Under the pieces are notes generated by a model, which saw nothing but the letters and a program-made list of their open reading frames with translations, did no database searches and was not told the DNA's origin. DNA of 5,432 bases. Origin: Clostridia bacterium (lineage in GTDB: Bacteria; Bacillota; Clostridia; Oscillospirales; UBA644). Where the stretch lies: positions 1 through 5,432 of the forward strand of contig JAFPBP010000040.1 of the NCBI GenBank assembly GCA_017424085.1. The letters run 5' to 3'. Made by a program: the position numbers and the translations under genes. Positions 1 through 5,346 of this stretch are shown here, piece after piece (position 1 is the first letter of the stretch; every line of letters starts with the position of its first letter).

Positions 1-35
1 GATCCTGCAATCCTATCACGCAAGCCACAAAAGAA

Positions 36-55
36 TCGGAGAGTGATCTCTCCGA
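36..55 (-). terminator. Second, distal rho-independent terminator of the surface-protein gene
   Basis: An 8-bp perfect stem (TCGGAGAG, 36-43, pairing with CTCTCCGA, 48-55) closes a 4-base loop. Read on the minus strand it is followed by TTCTTTTG, a short U-rich tract. It sits just beyond the stronger palindrome at 60-89, so the minus-strand gene ending at 101 appears to have two terminators in tandem. The interrupted T-tract makes it weaker than its neighbour. On the plus strand no T-run follows, so it would not terminate rightward transcripts by itself. Confidence 0.6.
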
Positions 56-59
56 AAAG

Positions 60-89
60 AAAGCCGCTACGGACGTCCGTAGCGGCTTT
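60..89. terminator. Bidirectional rho-independent terminator (perfect 15+15 palindrome)
   Basis: The arms AAGCCGCTACGGAC (61-74) and GTCCGTAGCGGCTT (75-88) are perfect reverse complements, with one more A-T pair outside. The stem is GC-rich. On the minus strand the stem is followed by TTTCTTTT, which fits termination of the gene whose stop codon is at 101-103, only about 12 bases upstream. On the plus strand it is followed by a run of five T, so it could also stop a rightward gene lying off the left edge. The centre is self-complementary, so the tip bases must open into a small loop. Confidence 0.85.
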
Positions 90-100
90 TTGTAATTCAA

Positions 101-1351
101 TTATTTCTTCTTCCTACAGAGGAGAACAACGACGATCACCGCAAGAAGCACGACGGCACCCACGGCAACGATCCACAGGGGGAAGAAATTCTCCGCAGGG
201 AGTTCGGGGACATCGCTCGTAGTGGGAACGAGGATATCCGAGGAGGTGGTGGTTTCATTGGTGGAAGTGTCGGATGATTCCTCTTCGGCGAGAGTCTTCA
301 GAGACAGGGCATCCGAGGGGAGGGATTCTCCGCCCGAGGCGACGACTGAGGTCACGTAGCAGAAATATGTGGTATTCGGTTTCAGCCCCGTGGCGACAAA
401 CGACAGATCGGTAACGGGGGTGGAATTCAGCTTCACGGCAGAGCCGGCATTCTCGGTGTAGACATAGACGTTATAGGAAACGGCGTCTTTCACAGCAGAC
501 CACTTGAGAGCAAAGCCATCGGAGGTAAGATCTGCGCATTCCAGCGAGGTAGGAGGATTCGTATGGGGGGATACCGTGATGAATCCGCTACCCGTACGAA
601 CATACGTGACGACGGGCATCATTGTAAAGTCCATGCCCTTTCCCGATTTATCAGGGACACCCTTTTCATCCTTGGCGCAGGTTGCGGTGATGCGGACGCG
701 ATCTCCTTCCTTTACAATCAGACCGTCAATGTCGATGGTGCAGGTGCCCCCGTCTCTGCTGTACCAGGCACGCTGCTCGGGGGCGTCAGCCGCAGGCCAG
801 ACCTTGGCATTGTTCACCCAAACCTCGATGATACAACCGTAAGAAACGGGCTTATCCTTGGGGGTATTGGCGCTTCCGTATCCCGCAATGGCGGCATCCA
901 GATCGATCTCCCCCGAAACGGGAACGATGAAGGCAAGGCAGGGTGATGCTCCCAACCCCGGATGAAAACGTACACCGTTGTTACCGAAGCAGCAGTAGTT
1001 ATAAGGATCGGAGGCATTCAGCACGGCATCGGGCTTTGGGATGTAAATATTACTCCACTTATGGACGGCACCCTCGGCAGGGCTCTGTTGATACCCTCCC
1101 ATGGGCTTGAACACGGTCGTGTCTCCCGTCAGATCCAGGTACTCGTAAGCCCATAGTCCCTCAAAGATGACTTCACCCTCGATCGCGCCGCTCTCCAAAC
1201 CGACACCGTATTTACTGATAGCTTCAGCGTACTTATATTCTTTTTTCGGATAGCTTCCCACACGGGAATCAGCAGAGGCTCGGAGCAGAAATCCGCAGGA
1301 CAGGGAAAGAATCATTGCGAGGGTCAGGCAAAATGCGAGAGTCTTTTTCAT
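101..1351 (-). CDS. Secreted, C-terminally membrane-anchored surface protein with fibronectin type III domain
   Basis: This 416-residue protein has a signal peptide at residues 1-27 (MKKT, hydrophobic core, likely cut after ASA). Residues about 50-252 form an uncharacterised beta-rich region resembling carbohydrate-binding or lectin-like sandwiches: the pattern is 'IVPVSGEIDLDAA', then 'EVWVNNAKVWP', then 'IVKEGDRVRITATC'. Residues about 266-365 are a fibronectin type III domain, with the typical FALKWSAV, VSYNVYV and GLKPNTTYFCYV strands. A Ser/Thr-rich linker (366-388) follows, then a membrane helix (about 391-412) and the tail RKKK. The likely role is binding of a polysaccharide or host/neighbour ligand at the cell surface; no catalytic motif is visible. 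The start is ATG at 1349-1351, chosen because AAAGGAG lies 8 bases upstream and the signal peptide begins there; a GTG 36 bases further upstream would add a non-signal extension. It is transcribed alone, with its own promoter and double terminator. Surface-protein call good; ligand unknown. Confidence 0.85.
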   Translation of the reverse strand: MKKTLAFCLTLAMILSLSCGFLLRASADSRVGSYPKKEYKYAEAISKYGVGLESGAIEGEVIFEGLWAYEYLDLTGDTTVFKPMGGYQQSPAEGAVHKWSNIYIPKPDAVLNASDPYNYCCFGNNGVRFHPGLGASPCLAFIVPVSGEIDLDAAIAGYGSANTPKDKPVSYGCIIEVWVNNAKVWPAADAPEQRAWYSRDGGTCTIDIDGLIVKEGDRVRITATCAKDEKGVPDKSGKGMDFTMMPVVTYVRTGSGFITVSPHTNPPTSLECADLTSDGFALKWSAVKDAVSYNVYVYTENAGSAVKLNSTPVTDLSFVATGLKPNTTYFCYVTSVVASGGESLPSDALSLKTLAEEESSDTSTNETTTSSDILVPTTSDVPELPAENFFPLWIVAVGAVVLLAVIVVVLLCRKKK

Positions 1352-1359
1352 GGTGATGT

Positions 1360-1366
1360 CTCCTTT
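1360..1366 (-). promoter_or_regulatory. Ribosome binding site that fixes the start of the surface-protein gene
   Basis: AAAGGAG on the minus strand lies 8 bases before the ATG at 1349-1351. It would fall inside the coding sequence if the upstream in-frame GTG at 1385-1387 were used. This supports the shorter protein that begins with the signal peptide. Confidence 0.8.
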
Positions 1367-1405
1367 CGGGATGTAATCATGGATCACAGGGATCCTTGTA
1401 ATTTT

Positions 1406-1435
1406 ATTATATCACGGGAAGACGCTTTTTGTCAA
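1406..1435 (-). promoter_or_regulatory. Sigma-A type promoter of the surface-protein gene
   Basis: On the minus strand a perfect -35 box TTGACA (1430-1435) and a perfect -10 box TATAAT (1406-1411) are separated by 18 bases. Transcription would begin near 1399, giving a leader of about 48 bases. Both boxes match consensus, so expression could be strong. A short inverted repeat (GGATC at 1381-1385, GATCC at 1391-1395) lies in the leader just after the expected start; it could bind a regulator but may be chance. Confidence 0.85.
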
Positions 1436-1552
1436 GAGGGAATTGGACCGAAAATGCAAATTTTTTATGTGATTTTCGTCGATATATATATATGCAAGGA
1501 AGAACACGGAAAATATGGGGTTTTCAGGACTCGGCTGCCGTTTTCCGGAGAC

Positions 1553-1591
1553 AAAAAAACCGACCGACGGGCGTTGCGTCCCATCGGTCGG
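1553..1591 (-). terminator. Rho-independent terminator of the glycosidase / small membrane protein operon
   Basis: On the minus strand a 12-bp stem (1580-1591 with 1560-1571, arms CCGACCGATGGG and CCCGTCGGTCGG, with one G-U wobble) closes an 8-base loop. It is followed directly by seven T (1559-1553). It begins 18 bases after the stop codon of the 71-residue gene at 1609. Strong, classical terminator; it separates this operon from the surface-protein promoter at 1406-1435. Confidence 0.93.
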
Positions 1592-1608
1592 AAAATGTTA
1601 CGATTGCA

Positions 1609-1824
1609 TCAATGATCCTTTCGGTAGAACCGAACCATCAAACAGATAAACAGGAGGATCACCGTGGCGCAGAGGGCAAAGATCAGCCATTTGCTGATGT
1701 CCGCCGTCATGAAGCCCATGGCGTGATTGAAGCGGTCGGTGACGAACAGCACCAGAACGATCAGAGCTTCGACAAAGCTCAGGTGCATCAGAACCTCGGT
1801 GAGAATATCAAAAAAGCGTTTCAT
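1609..1824 (-). CDS. Small two-helix membrane protein of unknown function
   Basis: This 71-residue protein has two hydrophobic segments, about residues 10-29 and 46-66. They are joined by a short loop (DRFNHAMGFMTADIS) and flanked by basic ends (MKRFF at the start, RFYRKDH at the end). I do not recognise a family. Its ATG overlaps the stop of the upstream glycosidase gene in an ATGA arrangement (1821-1824), and its ribosome site GGAGG (1832-1836) lies inside the end of that gene, 7 bases before the start. Such coupling usually keeps two products in step, so it may be a membrane partner of the glycosidase-like protein or help anchor it; that is inference. The positive ends suggest that both termini face the cytoplasm. 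A strong terminator follows. That it is a real gene is supported by the overlap, ribosome site and terminator position rather than by homology. Confidence 0.8.
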   Translation of the reverse strand: MKRFFDILTEVLMHLSFVEALIVLVLFVTDRFNHAMGFMTADISKWLIFALCATVILLFICLMVRFYRKDH

Positions 1825-2960
1825 TGCGCTACCTCCCCAATGCAGACGATGTCGTAAAGCTTGCGGGGCGTATCGTCGTCGGGATGCCCGTTGCGAAGGA
1901 TCGTCCCGTTGAAATATCCGTGGGCGGAGGCGCCGCCGTCCAGATTATAGGCGGTAACGCATCCCATGTTTTTCATAATCTTCGCCAAAGCGGAGAGCTT
2001 GATGCCCTTGGGGTACTGTCCCTCTACGACGATGAAAATATAGTGCCCCGGCTCGATCTCGCCGATGGCGACGCGGGGATTGAGCCCTGCGATATCACGA
2101 TTTTTGGAAAAATTCGTCTTATTCTTTCCGTTCTCCACCAGAATGGGACCGAAATTCCAGATCTGATAGGGATTCAGCGCCATAACCTTATTCCGATCGT
2201 AGTTATCCTCGGTGAAGACCGAAAGCTTTCCGTCGTAGCCCAGAACGCAGAGGTCATGGATGATATAATTGGAGGAGCGCATCTCTACCCCGTTGCGAAG
2301 GACCTCGTAGGCGGCGTTGGTGTTCCCGCAATAGTCTCCGCTGATGGCAATGACGCATCCCGTGGCGGCGACCATATCGGTGAAATACCTGCGGGAGGTG
2401 AGGGAGGCTACGGTAAAGAAATTTTCCAGATTGCGAACGTAAATATCAAGCACGTGATAGTTCACGGGAATTTTTTCTCCCGTATAAACCAATTTGGTAT
2501 AAGTAATATCCAGATCACGGCTCACGTAGCGATCGGCGGTCGAGATCACGTCAGCGGCGGTTTTTGCGAAGCGATCGGGAAATTTCGCACCGAACTGCCC
2601 AAGATTCTCCACGAAGGGAGGCTCGGTTTCGGTGGTGGTGTCCGCATCGGTGACGGTATCGGTAGAAACCGTATCGGTTTGAGAAACCGAGTCGGAGGCG
2701 TCCGTATCGGTGACGTTGGTGTCGGTCACGTGGGTATCGTCGGTGAGATCCGTAGACAGGAATACGTCGGTATCGGTGTCGCTTGGAAAGGACGGCGGAC
2801 GGGGCACGGGAACCACGATCTCGGGCTCGTCGGGCATACCGATGTTCCATAAAATACGAACGTGATGAAAATAAGCGAAGAGACAAAGCCCGATCCCGCA
2901 CAGAACGAGGTCGATCAGCAGAGCCAGATACCAGGGGATACGTTTCGTTTTGGGTTGCAA
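1821..2960 (-). CDS. Membrane-tethered phosphodiester glycosidase (NAGPA / DUF2233) family protein
   Basis: This 379-residue protein has one N-terminal membrane helix (about residues 10-31) after a basic start, so the rest should lie outside the membrane. Residues about 52-114 are a Pro/Asp/Thr low-complexity spacer. The C-terminal domain (about 155-379) shows the marks of the family typified by N-acetylglucosamine-1-phosphodiester alpha-N-acetylglucosaminidase: ISGDYCG (206-212), NPRVAIG (304-310) and NLDGGASA (339-346). Bacterial members are often annotated as exopolysaccharide-related and are thought to cleave or modify sugar-phosphodiester bonds in wall or capsule glycans; the substrate here is unknown. 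The start is TTG at 2958-2960, 9 bases after GGAGG (2970-2974). The alternative TTG six bases upstream lies in the same frame but is too close to the ribosome site (3 bases), so 2960 is preferred. It is the first gene of an operon with the 71-residue membrane protein. Family call strong, activity inferred. Confidence 0.88.
   Translation of the reverse strand: MQPKTKRIPWYLALLIDLVLCGIGLCLFAYFHHVRILWNIGMPDEPEIVVPVPRPPSFPSDTDTDVFLSTDLTDDTHVTDTNVTDTDASDSVSQTDTVSTDTVTDADTTTETEPPFVENLGQFGAKFPDRFAKTAADVISTADRYVSRDLDITYTKLVYTGEKIPVNYHVLDIYVRNLENFFTVASLTSRRYFTDMVAATGCVIAISGDYCGNTNAAYEVLRNGVEMRSSNYIIHDLCVLGYDGKLSVFTEDNYDRNKVMALNPYQIWNFGPILVENGKNKTNFSKNRDIAGLNPRVAIGEIEPGHYIFIVVEGQYPKGIKLSALAKIMKNMGCVTAYNLDGGASAHGYFNGTILRNGHPDDDTPRKLYDIVCIGEVAQ
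2635..2785. repeat. Degenerate repeat coding the Asp/Thr linker of the glycosidase-like protein
   Basis: Within the gene, GTATCGGT-like units recur many times on the plus strand. TCCGCATCGGTGACG (2641-2655) recurs as TCCGTATCGGTGACG (2701-2715), one mismatch and exactly 60 bases apart, equal to 20 residues in frame. AAACCG (2666-2671 and 2684-2689) and CGGTTT (2675-2680) can form either of two small competing hairpins. In protein the region reads as repeated TD, VTDTD and VTDAD units, an acidic, probably extended spacer between membrane and catalytic domain. Confidence 0.7.
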
Positions 2961-2969
2961 GACAAGGAT

Positions 2970-2974
2970 CCTCC
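2970..2974 (-). promoter_or_regulatory. Ribosome binding site that supports a TTG start
   Basis: GGAGG on the minus strand lies 9 bases before the TTG at 2958-2960. No ATG or GTG in that frame lies near it, so the rare TTG codon is taken as the start. The choice also places the membrane helix just after a short basic N-terminus, as expected for a signal anchor. Confidence 0.75.
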
Positions 2975-2989
2975 GTGTGATGTTTTTTC

Positions 2990-3018
2990 AGTATACCATA
3001 AATCGACAGAATTGTCAA
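2990..3018 (-). promoter_or_regulatory. Sigma-A type promoter of the glycosidase operon
   Basis: On the minus strand a perfect -35 box TTGACA (3013-3018) and a -10 box TATACT (2990-2995, one mismatch to TATAAT) are exactly 17 bases apart. The leader to the TTG start is about 22 to 25 bases. It drives the two-gene operon leftward and lies back to back with the likely promoter of the cysteine-rich gene. Confidence 0.88.
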
Positions 3019-3027
3019 GGGCTTTTC

Positions 3028-3056
3028 GTGTCATTTCCGCTCCCGCCGCATATAAA
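3028..3056 (+). promoter_or_regulatory. Tentative promoter of the cysteine-rich protein gene
   Basis: TATAAA (3051-3056) lies 17 bases after GTGTCA (3028-3033, four of six matches to TTGACA). The -35 is poor compared with the three minus-strand promoters in the window. The -10 region also reads CATATAAAT (3049-3057), which is near the CATA-type -10 boxes used by sporulation sigma factors, so control by such a factor is possible but unproven. Transcription would start near 3063 and run through the small hairpin at 3068-3082. Confidence 0.35.
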
Positions 3057-3067
3057 TGGAATAAGCG

Positions 3068-3082
3068 CCCTGCTCGGCAGGG
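3068..3082 (+). promoter_or_regulatory. Small GC-rich hairpin in the leader of the cysteine-rich gene
   Basis: CCCTGC (3068-3073) pairs with GCAGGG (3077-3082) around a TCG loop. It is 17 bases upstream of the GGAGG ribosome site (3100-3104) and has no T-run, so it is not a terminator. If transcription starts near 3063, it would cap the 5' end of the message and could stabilise it. Function inferred only. Confidence 0.4.
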
Positions 3083-3114
3083 GCTGTTATCACTCAAAAG
3101 GAGGAGTTAAGGAA

Positions 3115-3975
3115 ATGCCGACAAGCAGAAACACAACGTCCCCGTCGGAATTCCGCGAGGCGGTCTGCGTCAACGTGGATCGGATCTACGATTGCTGCAA
3201 GGATCGGGATTGCATGCAGGATCTGCGGGTCTATCTGCCCGAGGAGGGGCAGGCGATCCTGGAGAACGCCGTCAGCATCAAGCCCACGCAAGCGGAGATT
3301 CTTCAAACCTACATAGACGTGGAGCCCCTTGCATTCAACAACGGATTTTACACCGTTGACGTTCAATTTTTCATTCGGGTGGTCTTCGAGGTCTGCCAAG
3401 CGGAGGGAAGACCCCAGCGGATCGAGGGCTGCTGTGCCTTCACGAAAAAGGCGGTCCTGTACGGAAGCGAGGGAGGAGCCAAGATCTTCTCCTCGGAATA
3501 CGCACCCAGAAATACCGAACGCACCCCCGAGATCCGAAGCAACCGTCCCCGTGCTACCGTGGAGGTGCTGGATCCCATCGTGCTTTCCGCCCGCGTTGCG
3601 GACTGCTGTGACCGCTGCGGATGCGACACGCTGGAGGGATGCTGCATTCCTCAGTATATCTGCGCCTGCTTCGAAAGCGATCCGAAGGATTGCGACGGAC
3701 GGAGACTTTACGTCACGCTGGGAATGTTCTCCATCGTACGCCTCATGCGGGAGGTTCAGCTGCTGATCCCCGCCTGCGATTTCTGCATTCCCGAAAAGGA
3801 AAGCTGTTATCCCGACGAGGAGGATCCCTGCGGGCTCTTCGGACGCATGGAATTCCCCCTGGATCAATTCTTTCCCCCGCAACGGGAGCCCTCCTGCGCG
3901 AAGGAAGAGAGCGAATGCTCCAACGGAGCGCAGGGCGGCAACGCAGGCAACTGCAACAACCGTCCTCAGAGATAA
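3115..3975 (+). CDS. Cysteine-rich conserved clostridial protein of unknown function
   Basis: This 286-residue soluble-looking protein has no signal peptide or membrane helix. It carries 23 cysteines: C18, the cluster C27/C28/C33, then C94, C106/C107, a dense group at 164-193 (CC..C.C, CC, C.C, C), C221/C224, C231, C239 and three in the Gln/Asn/Gly-rich tail. The ordered segments VNVDRIYDCC, DLRVYLPEEGQ, GFYTVDVQFFIRV, LYGSEGGAKIFSS, RRLYVTLGMFSIVRL and QLLIPACDFCIPEKE look like strongly constrained domain sequence. I recall similar hypothetical proteins in Clostridia but no proven role. Metal binding or disulfide cross-linking, for instance in a spore coat, fits the composition. The start is ATG at 3115, with GGAGG (3100-3104) 10 bases upstream; earlier in-frame starts lie in the leader and would overlap the promoter. 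It is a single-gene unit, divergent from the glycosidase operon and convergent with the oxidoreductase. Gene certain, function unknown. Confidence 0.88.
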   Translation: MPTSRNTTSPSEFREAVCVNVDRIYDCCKDRDCMQDLRVYLPEEGQAILENAVSIKPTQAEILQTYIDVEPLAFNNGFYTVDVQFFIRVVFEVCQAEGRPQRIEGCCAFTKKAVLYGSEGGAKIFSSEYAPRNTERTPEIRSNRPRATVEVLDPIVLSARVADCCDRCGCDTLEGCCIPQYICACFESDPKDCDGRRLYVTLGMFSIVRLMREVQLLIPACDFCIPEKESCYPDEEDPCGLFGRMEFPLDQFFPPQREPSCAKEESECSNGAQGGNAGNCNNRPQR

Positions 3976-3991
3976 TACCCCATAAAAACAA

Positions 3992-4037
3992 GGGCTGCGT
4001 CGGTGCACCTGCTAAAGCAGGAGTGCCGATGCAGCCC
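3992..4037. terminator. Long bidirectional terminator between two convergent genes
   Basis: The 46-base hairpin has an outer stem of GGGCTGC with GCAGCCC and a G-T wobble, then TCGG with CCGA, a loosely paired internal stretch, and an inner CCTGCT with AGCAGG around a two-base loop. On the plus strand TTTT follows (4039-4042), serving the cysteine-rich gene that ends at 3975. On the minus strand TTGTTTTTATG follows (3991-3981), serving the oxidoreductase gene that ends at 4062. One element thus closes both genes. Confidence 0.88.
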
Positions 4038-4061
4038 ATTTTGGTCTTATTCGGTTTTCGG

Positions 4062-5183
4062 TCAAATTTCGGGCATGACGATTTCGACTTCCTTGCCGCA
4101 GGCGGCAGAGCGAACCACGCCGTCGATGATCGCCTGATTGCGGAGGATCTGCCAAGAAGGAATGGGAGAGGATCCACCGTTCTTCACAGCATCCACGAAG
4201 GAGCCGATCTTGCGATCCCACAAAGAGCCGTCCTTGGGTCCGTCCTTTTCCAGAGGGATCTTGTATTCCACGGGAGAACCCGCGCAATGACGGTAAACCG
4301 TCATCTCACCGCCCACGGTGCCGTTCCAGCAGTCGGTGGAGGGGATCCGCAAGCCACCCTTGGTGCCGAGGATGATGGTATCGCCGGGGGTATTGATGTT
4401 CATCGCCCAAGCGATGCGGAAGTCCACGATAATGCCACCCTCCAGACGAATCAGCGCGCCGCCGAAATCGTCCACGGAGAACTTGCTCGCCAAAAAGTCG
4501 GCGTCGTTGCCCGTGTAGCGGTAGGTTTCGGGATCCTTGCCGAAATAATCGGTGATAAAGCCGCTGACGGTGAGGGGTACGGGATAGCCGACGGCGTTGA
4601 GAACCATATCCAACGCGTAGCATCCGATATCACCCAAGGCGCCCACGCCTGCGGTTTCCTTTTCAATGAAGGAGGTCTTGACGTCGCTGCAGGGAATGCC
4701 TCTCCGTCTGCCGCCGCCGGTCTGAATATAGTAGACCTGACCAAGCTCACCCGACTCCACGATCTTCTTGATCTTCTGCATATTGCGGTCAAAGCGGGGC
4801 TGGAAGCCGATGGACAGGATCTTTCCGCTTGCCTTTTCGGCGCGCATCATCTCTGCCGCCTCGTCCAGAGTTACGGAGAAGGGCTTTTCGCAGAGAACGT
4901 GAACGCCCTTGTTCAGCGCATAGATGGAGGGGGCGGCGTGCTGTGCGTTATAGGTACAAACCGAAACCGCATCCAGCGCTTCTTTATCCAGCATCTCTAC
5001 GTAAGATTCATAGCAAACTGCGTTCTCCAGCGAAAACTTCGCCGCAAACGCCGCCGCTTTCCCGGGAACGATATCACACAGGGCCACGATTTCCACGTCG
5101 GTGCGATTGAGATACGCCTTCATGTGCGCGTGGGCAATGCCGCCTGTGCCGATAATGCCAATCCGTACTTTTTTCTGATCCAT
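4062..5183 (-). CDS. Gfo/Idh/MocA family NAD(P)-dependent oxidoreductase
   Basis: This 373-residue protein has the usual family length and layout. The N-terminal Rossmann fold has the dinucleotide loop GIIGTGGIA (9-17), the acidic end of the second strand at about C36-D37, and the EKPFSVTLDEA motif (99-109) with the conserved catalytic-type Lys100. The C-terminal alpha/beta domain includes GALGDIGCYALDM (181-193), where D185 and Y189 take the places of the Asp and His of inositol dehydrogenase. Members oxidise or reduce sugars, inositols and related polyols in the cytoplasm; the substrate cannot be read from sequence alone. The start is ATG at 5181-5183 with GGAGG (5192-5196) 8 bases upstream; the reading frame continues upstream to 5324 but crosses the promoter, so the longer form is rejected. 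It is a single-gene unit with its own promoter and a shared terminator. Family certain, specificity open. Confidence 0.93.
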   Translation of the reverse strand: MDQKKVRIGIIGTGGIAHAHMKAYLNRTDVEIVALCDIVPGKAAAFAAKFSLENAVCYESYVEMLDKEALDAVSVCTYNAQHAAPSIYALNKGVHVLCEKPFSVTLDEAAEMMRAEKASGKILSIGFQPRFDRNMQKIKKIVESGELGQVYYIQTGGGRRRGIPCSDVKTSFIEKETAGVGALGDIGCYALDMVLNAVGYPVPLTVSGFITDYFGKDPETYRYTGNDADFLASKFSVDDFGGALIRLEGGIIVDFRIAWAMNINTPGDTIILGTKGGLRIPSTDCWNGTVGGEMTVYRHCAGSPVEYKIPLEKDGPKDGSLWDRKIGSFVDAVKNGGSSPIPSWQILRNQAIIDGVVRSAACGKEVEIVMPEI

Positions 5184-5217
5184 AATCTGTTCCTCCAAAC
5201 GAAATGTCGTTACCTGA

Positions 5218-5246
5218 AGTATACCACACTTTTTGCTCTCTGTCAA
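5218..5246 (-). promoter_or_regulatory. Sigma-A type promoter of the oxidoreductase gene
   Basis: On the minus strand a perfect -35 box TTGACA (5241-5246) and a -10 box TATACT (5218-5223) are 17 bases apart. The leader is about 28 bases. An A/T-rich stretch just upstream (5247-5280, with runs of eight T and seven A on the plus strand) may act as an UP-like element, though its T-run probably also serves as the tail of a terminator. Confidence 0.9.
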
Positions 5247-5267
5247 GTTTTTTTTCAAACTTTTCAC

Positions 5268-5306
5268 AAGAAAAAAACAAGCGCGCATACGGAATGGGCA
5301 CGCGCG
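5268..5306 (-). terminator. Candidate terminator for a minus-strand transcript entering from the right
   Basis: On the minus strand CGCGC (5306-5302) can pair with GCGCG (5286-5282), plus weaker inner pairs. The stem is followed by TTGTTTTTTTCTTG (5281-5268). The stem is short and the loop about 15 bases, so it is weaker than the other terminators in the window, but the seven-T run is well placed. It lies upstream of the oxidoreductase promoter, so it would insulate that promoter from transcription arriving from beyond the right edge. Confidence 0.45.
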
Positions 5307-5345
5307 ATAACGAAGGATTAACATAAGTTATTCGAGCGTGCCCAT
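5294..5345. repeat. Long imperfect inverted repeat (hairpin)
   Basis: ATGGGCACGC (5294-5303) is the exact reverse complement of GCGTGCCCAT (5336-5345). Inside, after one mismatch, CGA and TAAC (5305-5311) pair with GTTA and TCG (5327-5334) with a single bulged T, leaving a 15-base loop. The total is about 17 pairs. No T-run directly follows on either strand, so it is not a plain terminator. It directly abuts the RTGAATTG array and shares bases with the terminator-like stem at 5281-5306. Confidence 0.7.
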
Positions 5346-5346
5346 A

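Noticed and set aside
2..46. Possible 3' end of a plus-strand gene (frame 2, ending KRIGE then TGA at 44-46)
   Set aside because: The stop lies just before a terminator that also works rightward, which is suggestive, but 14 codons are too few to judge and the frame is one of several open over this stretch.
1352..1387. GTG start at 1385-1387 for the surface-protein gene
   Set aside because: It would place the AAAGGAG ribosome site inside the gene and add 12 polar residues before a typical signal peptide.
1482..1493. Alternating AT dinucleotide run (six AT units)
   Set aside because: It is short, lies in an intergenic A/T-rich stretch between a terminator and the surface-protein promoter, and has no partner structure. 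Likely chance or a weak melting region.
1508..1547. Inverted repeat CGGAAAA / TTTTCCG with a 26-base loop between the operon terminator and the surface-protein promoter
   Set aside because: Seven pairs, mostly A-T, across a long loop would be unstable, and no regulator site or T-run goes with it.
1824..2852. Plus-strand open frame of 342 codons opposite the glycosidase gene
   Set aside because: It is antisense to a gene with clear family motifs, ribosome site, promoter and terminator, and its Gly/Val/Ile-rich product has no recognisable domain.
3094..4008. Minus-strand open frame of 304 codons opposite the cysteine-rich gene
   Set aside because: It begins inside the terminator hairpin, has no ribosome site, and the plus-strand gene has a good ribosome site and structured, patterned sequence.
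3621..5321. Plus-strand open frame of 566 codons
   Set aside because: It starts inside the cysteine-rich gene, crosses the shared terminator and lies antisense to the whole oxidoreductase gene. It mirrors that gene's codon structure and has no ribosome site.
5184..5324. N-terminal extension of the oxidoreductase upstream of 5183
   Set aside because: The extra 47 residues would be encoded by the promoter and ribosome-site region and precede the start of the Rossmann fold, which normally lies near the N-terminus.
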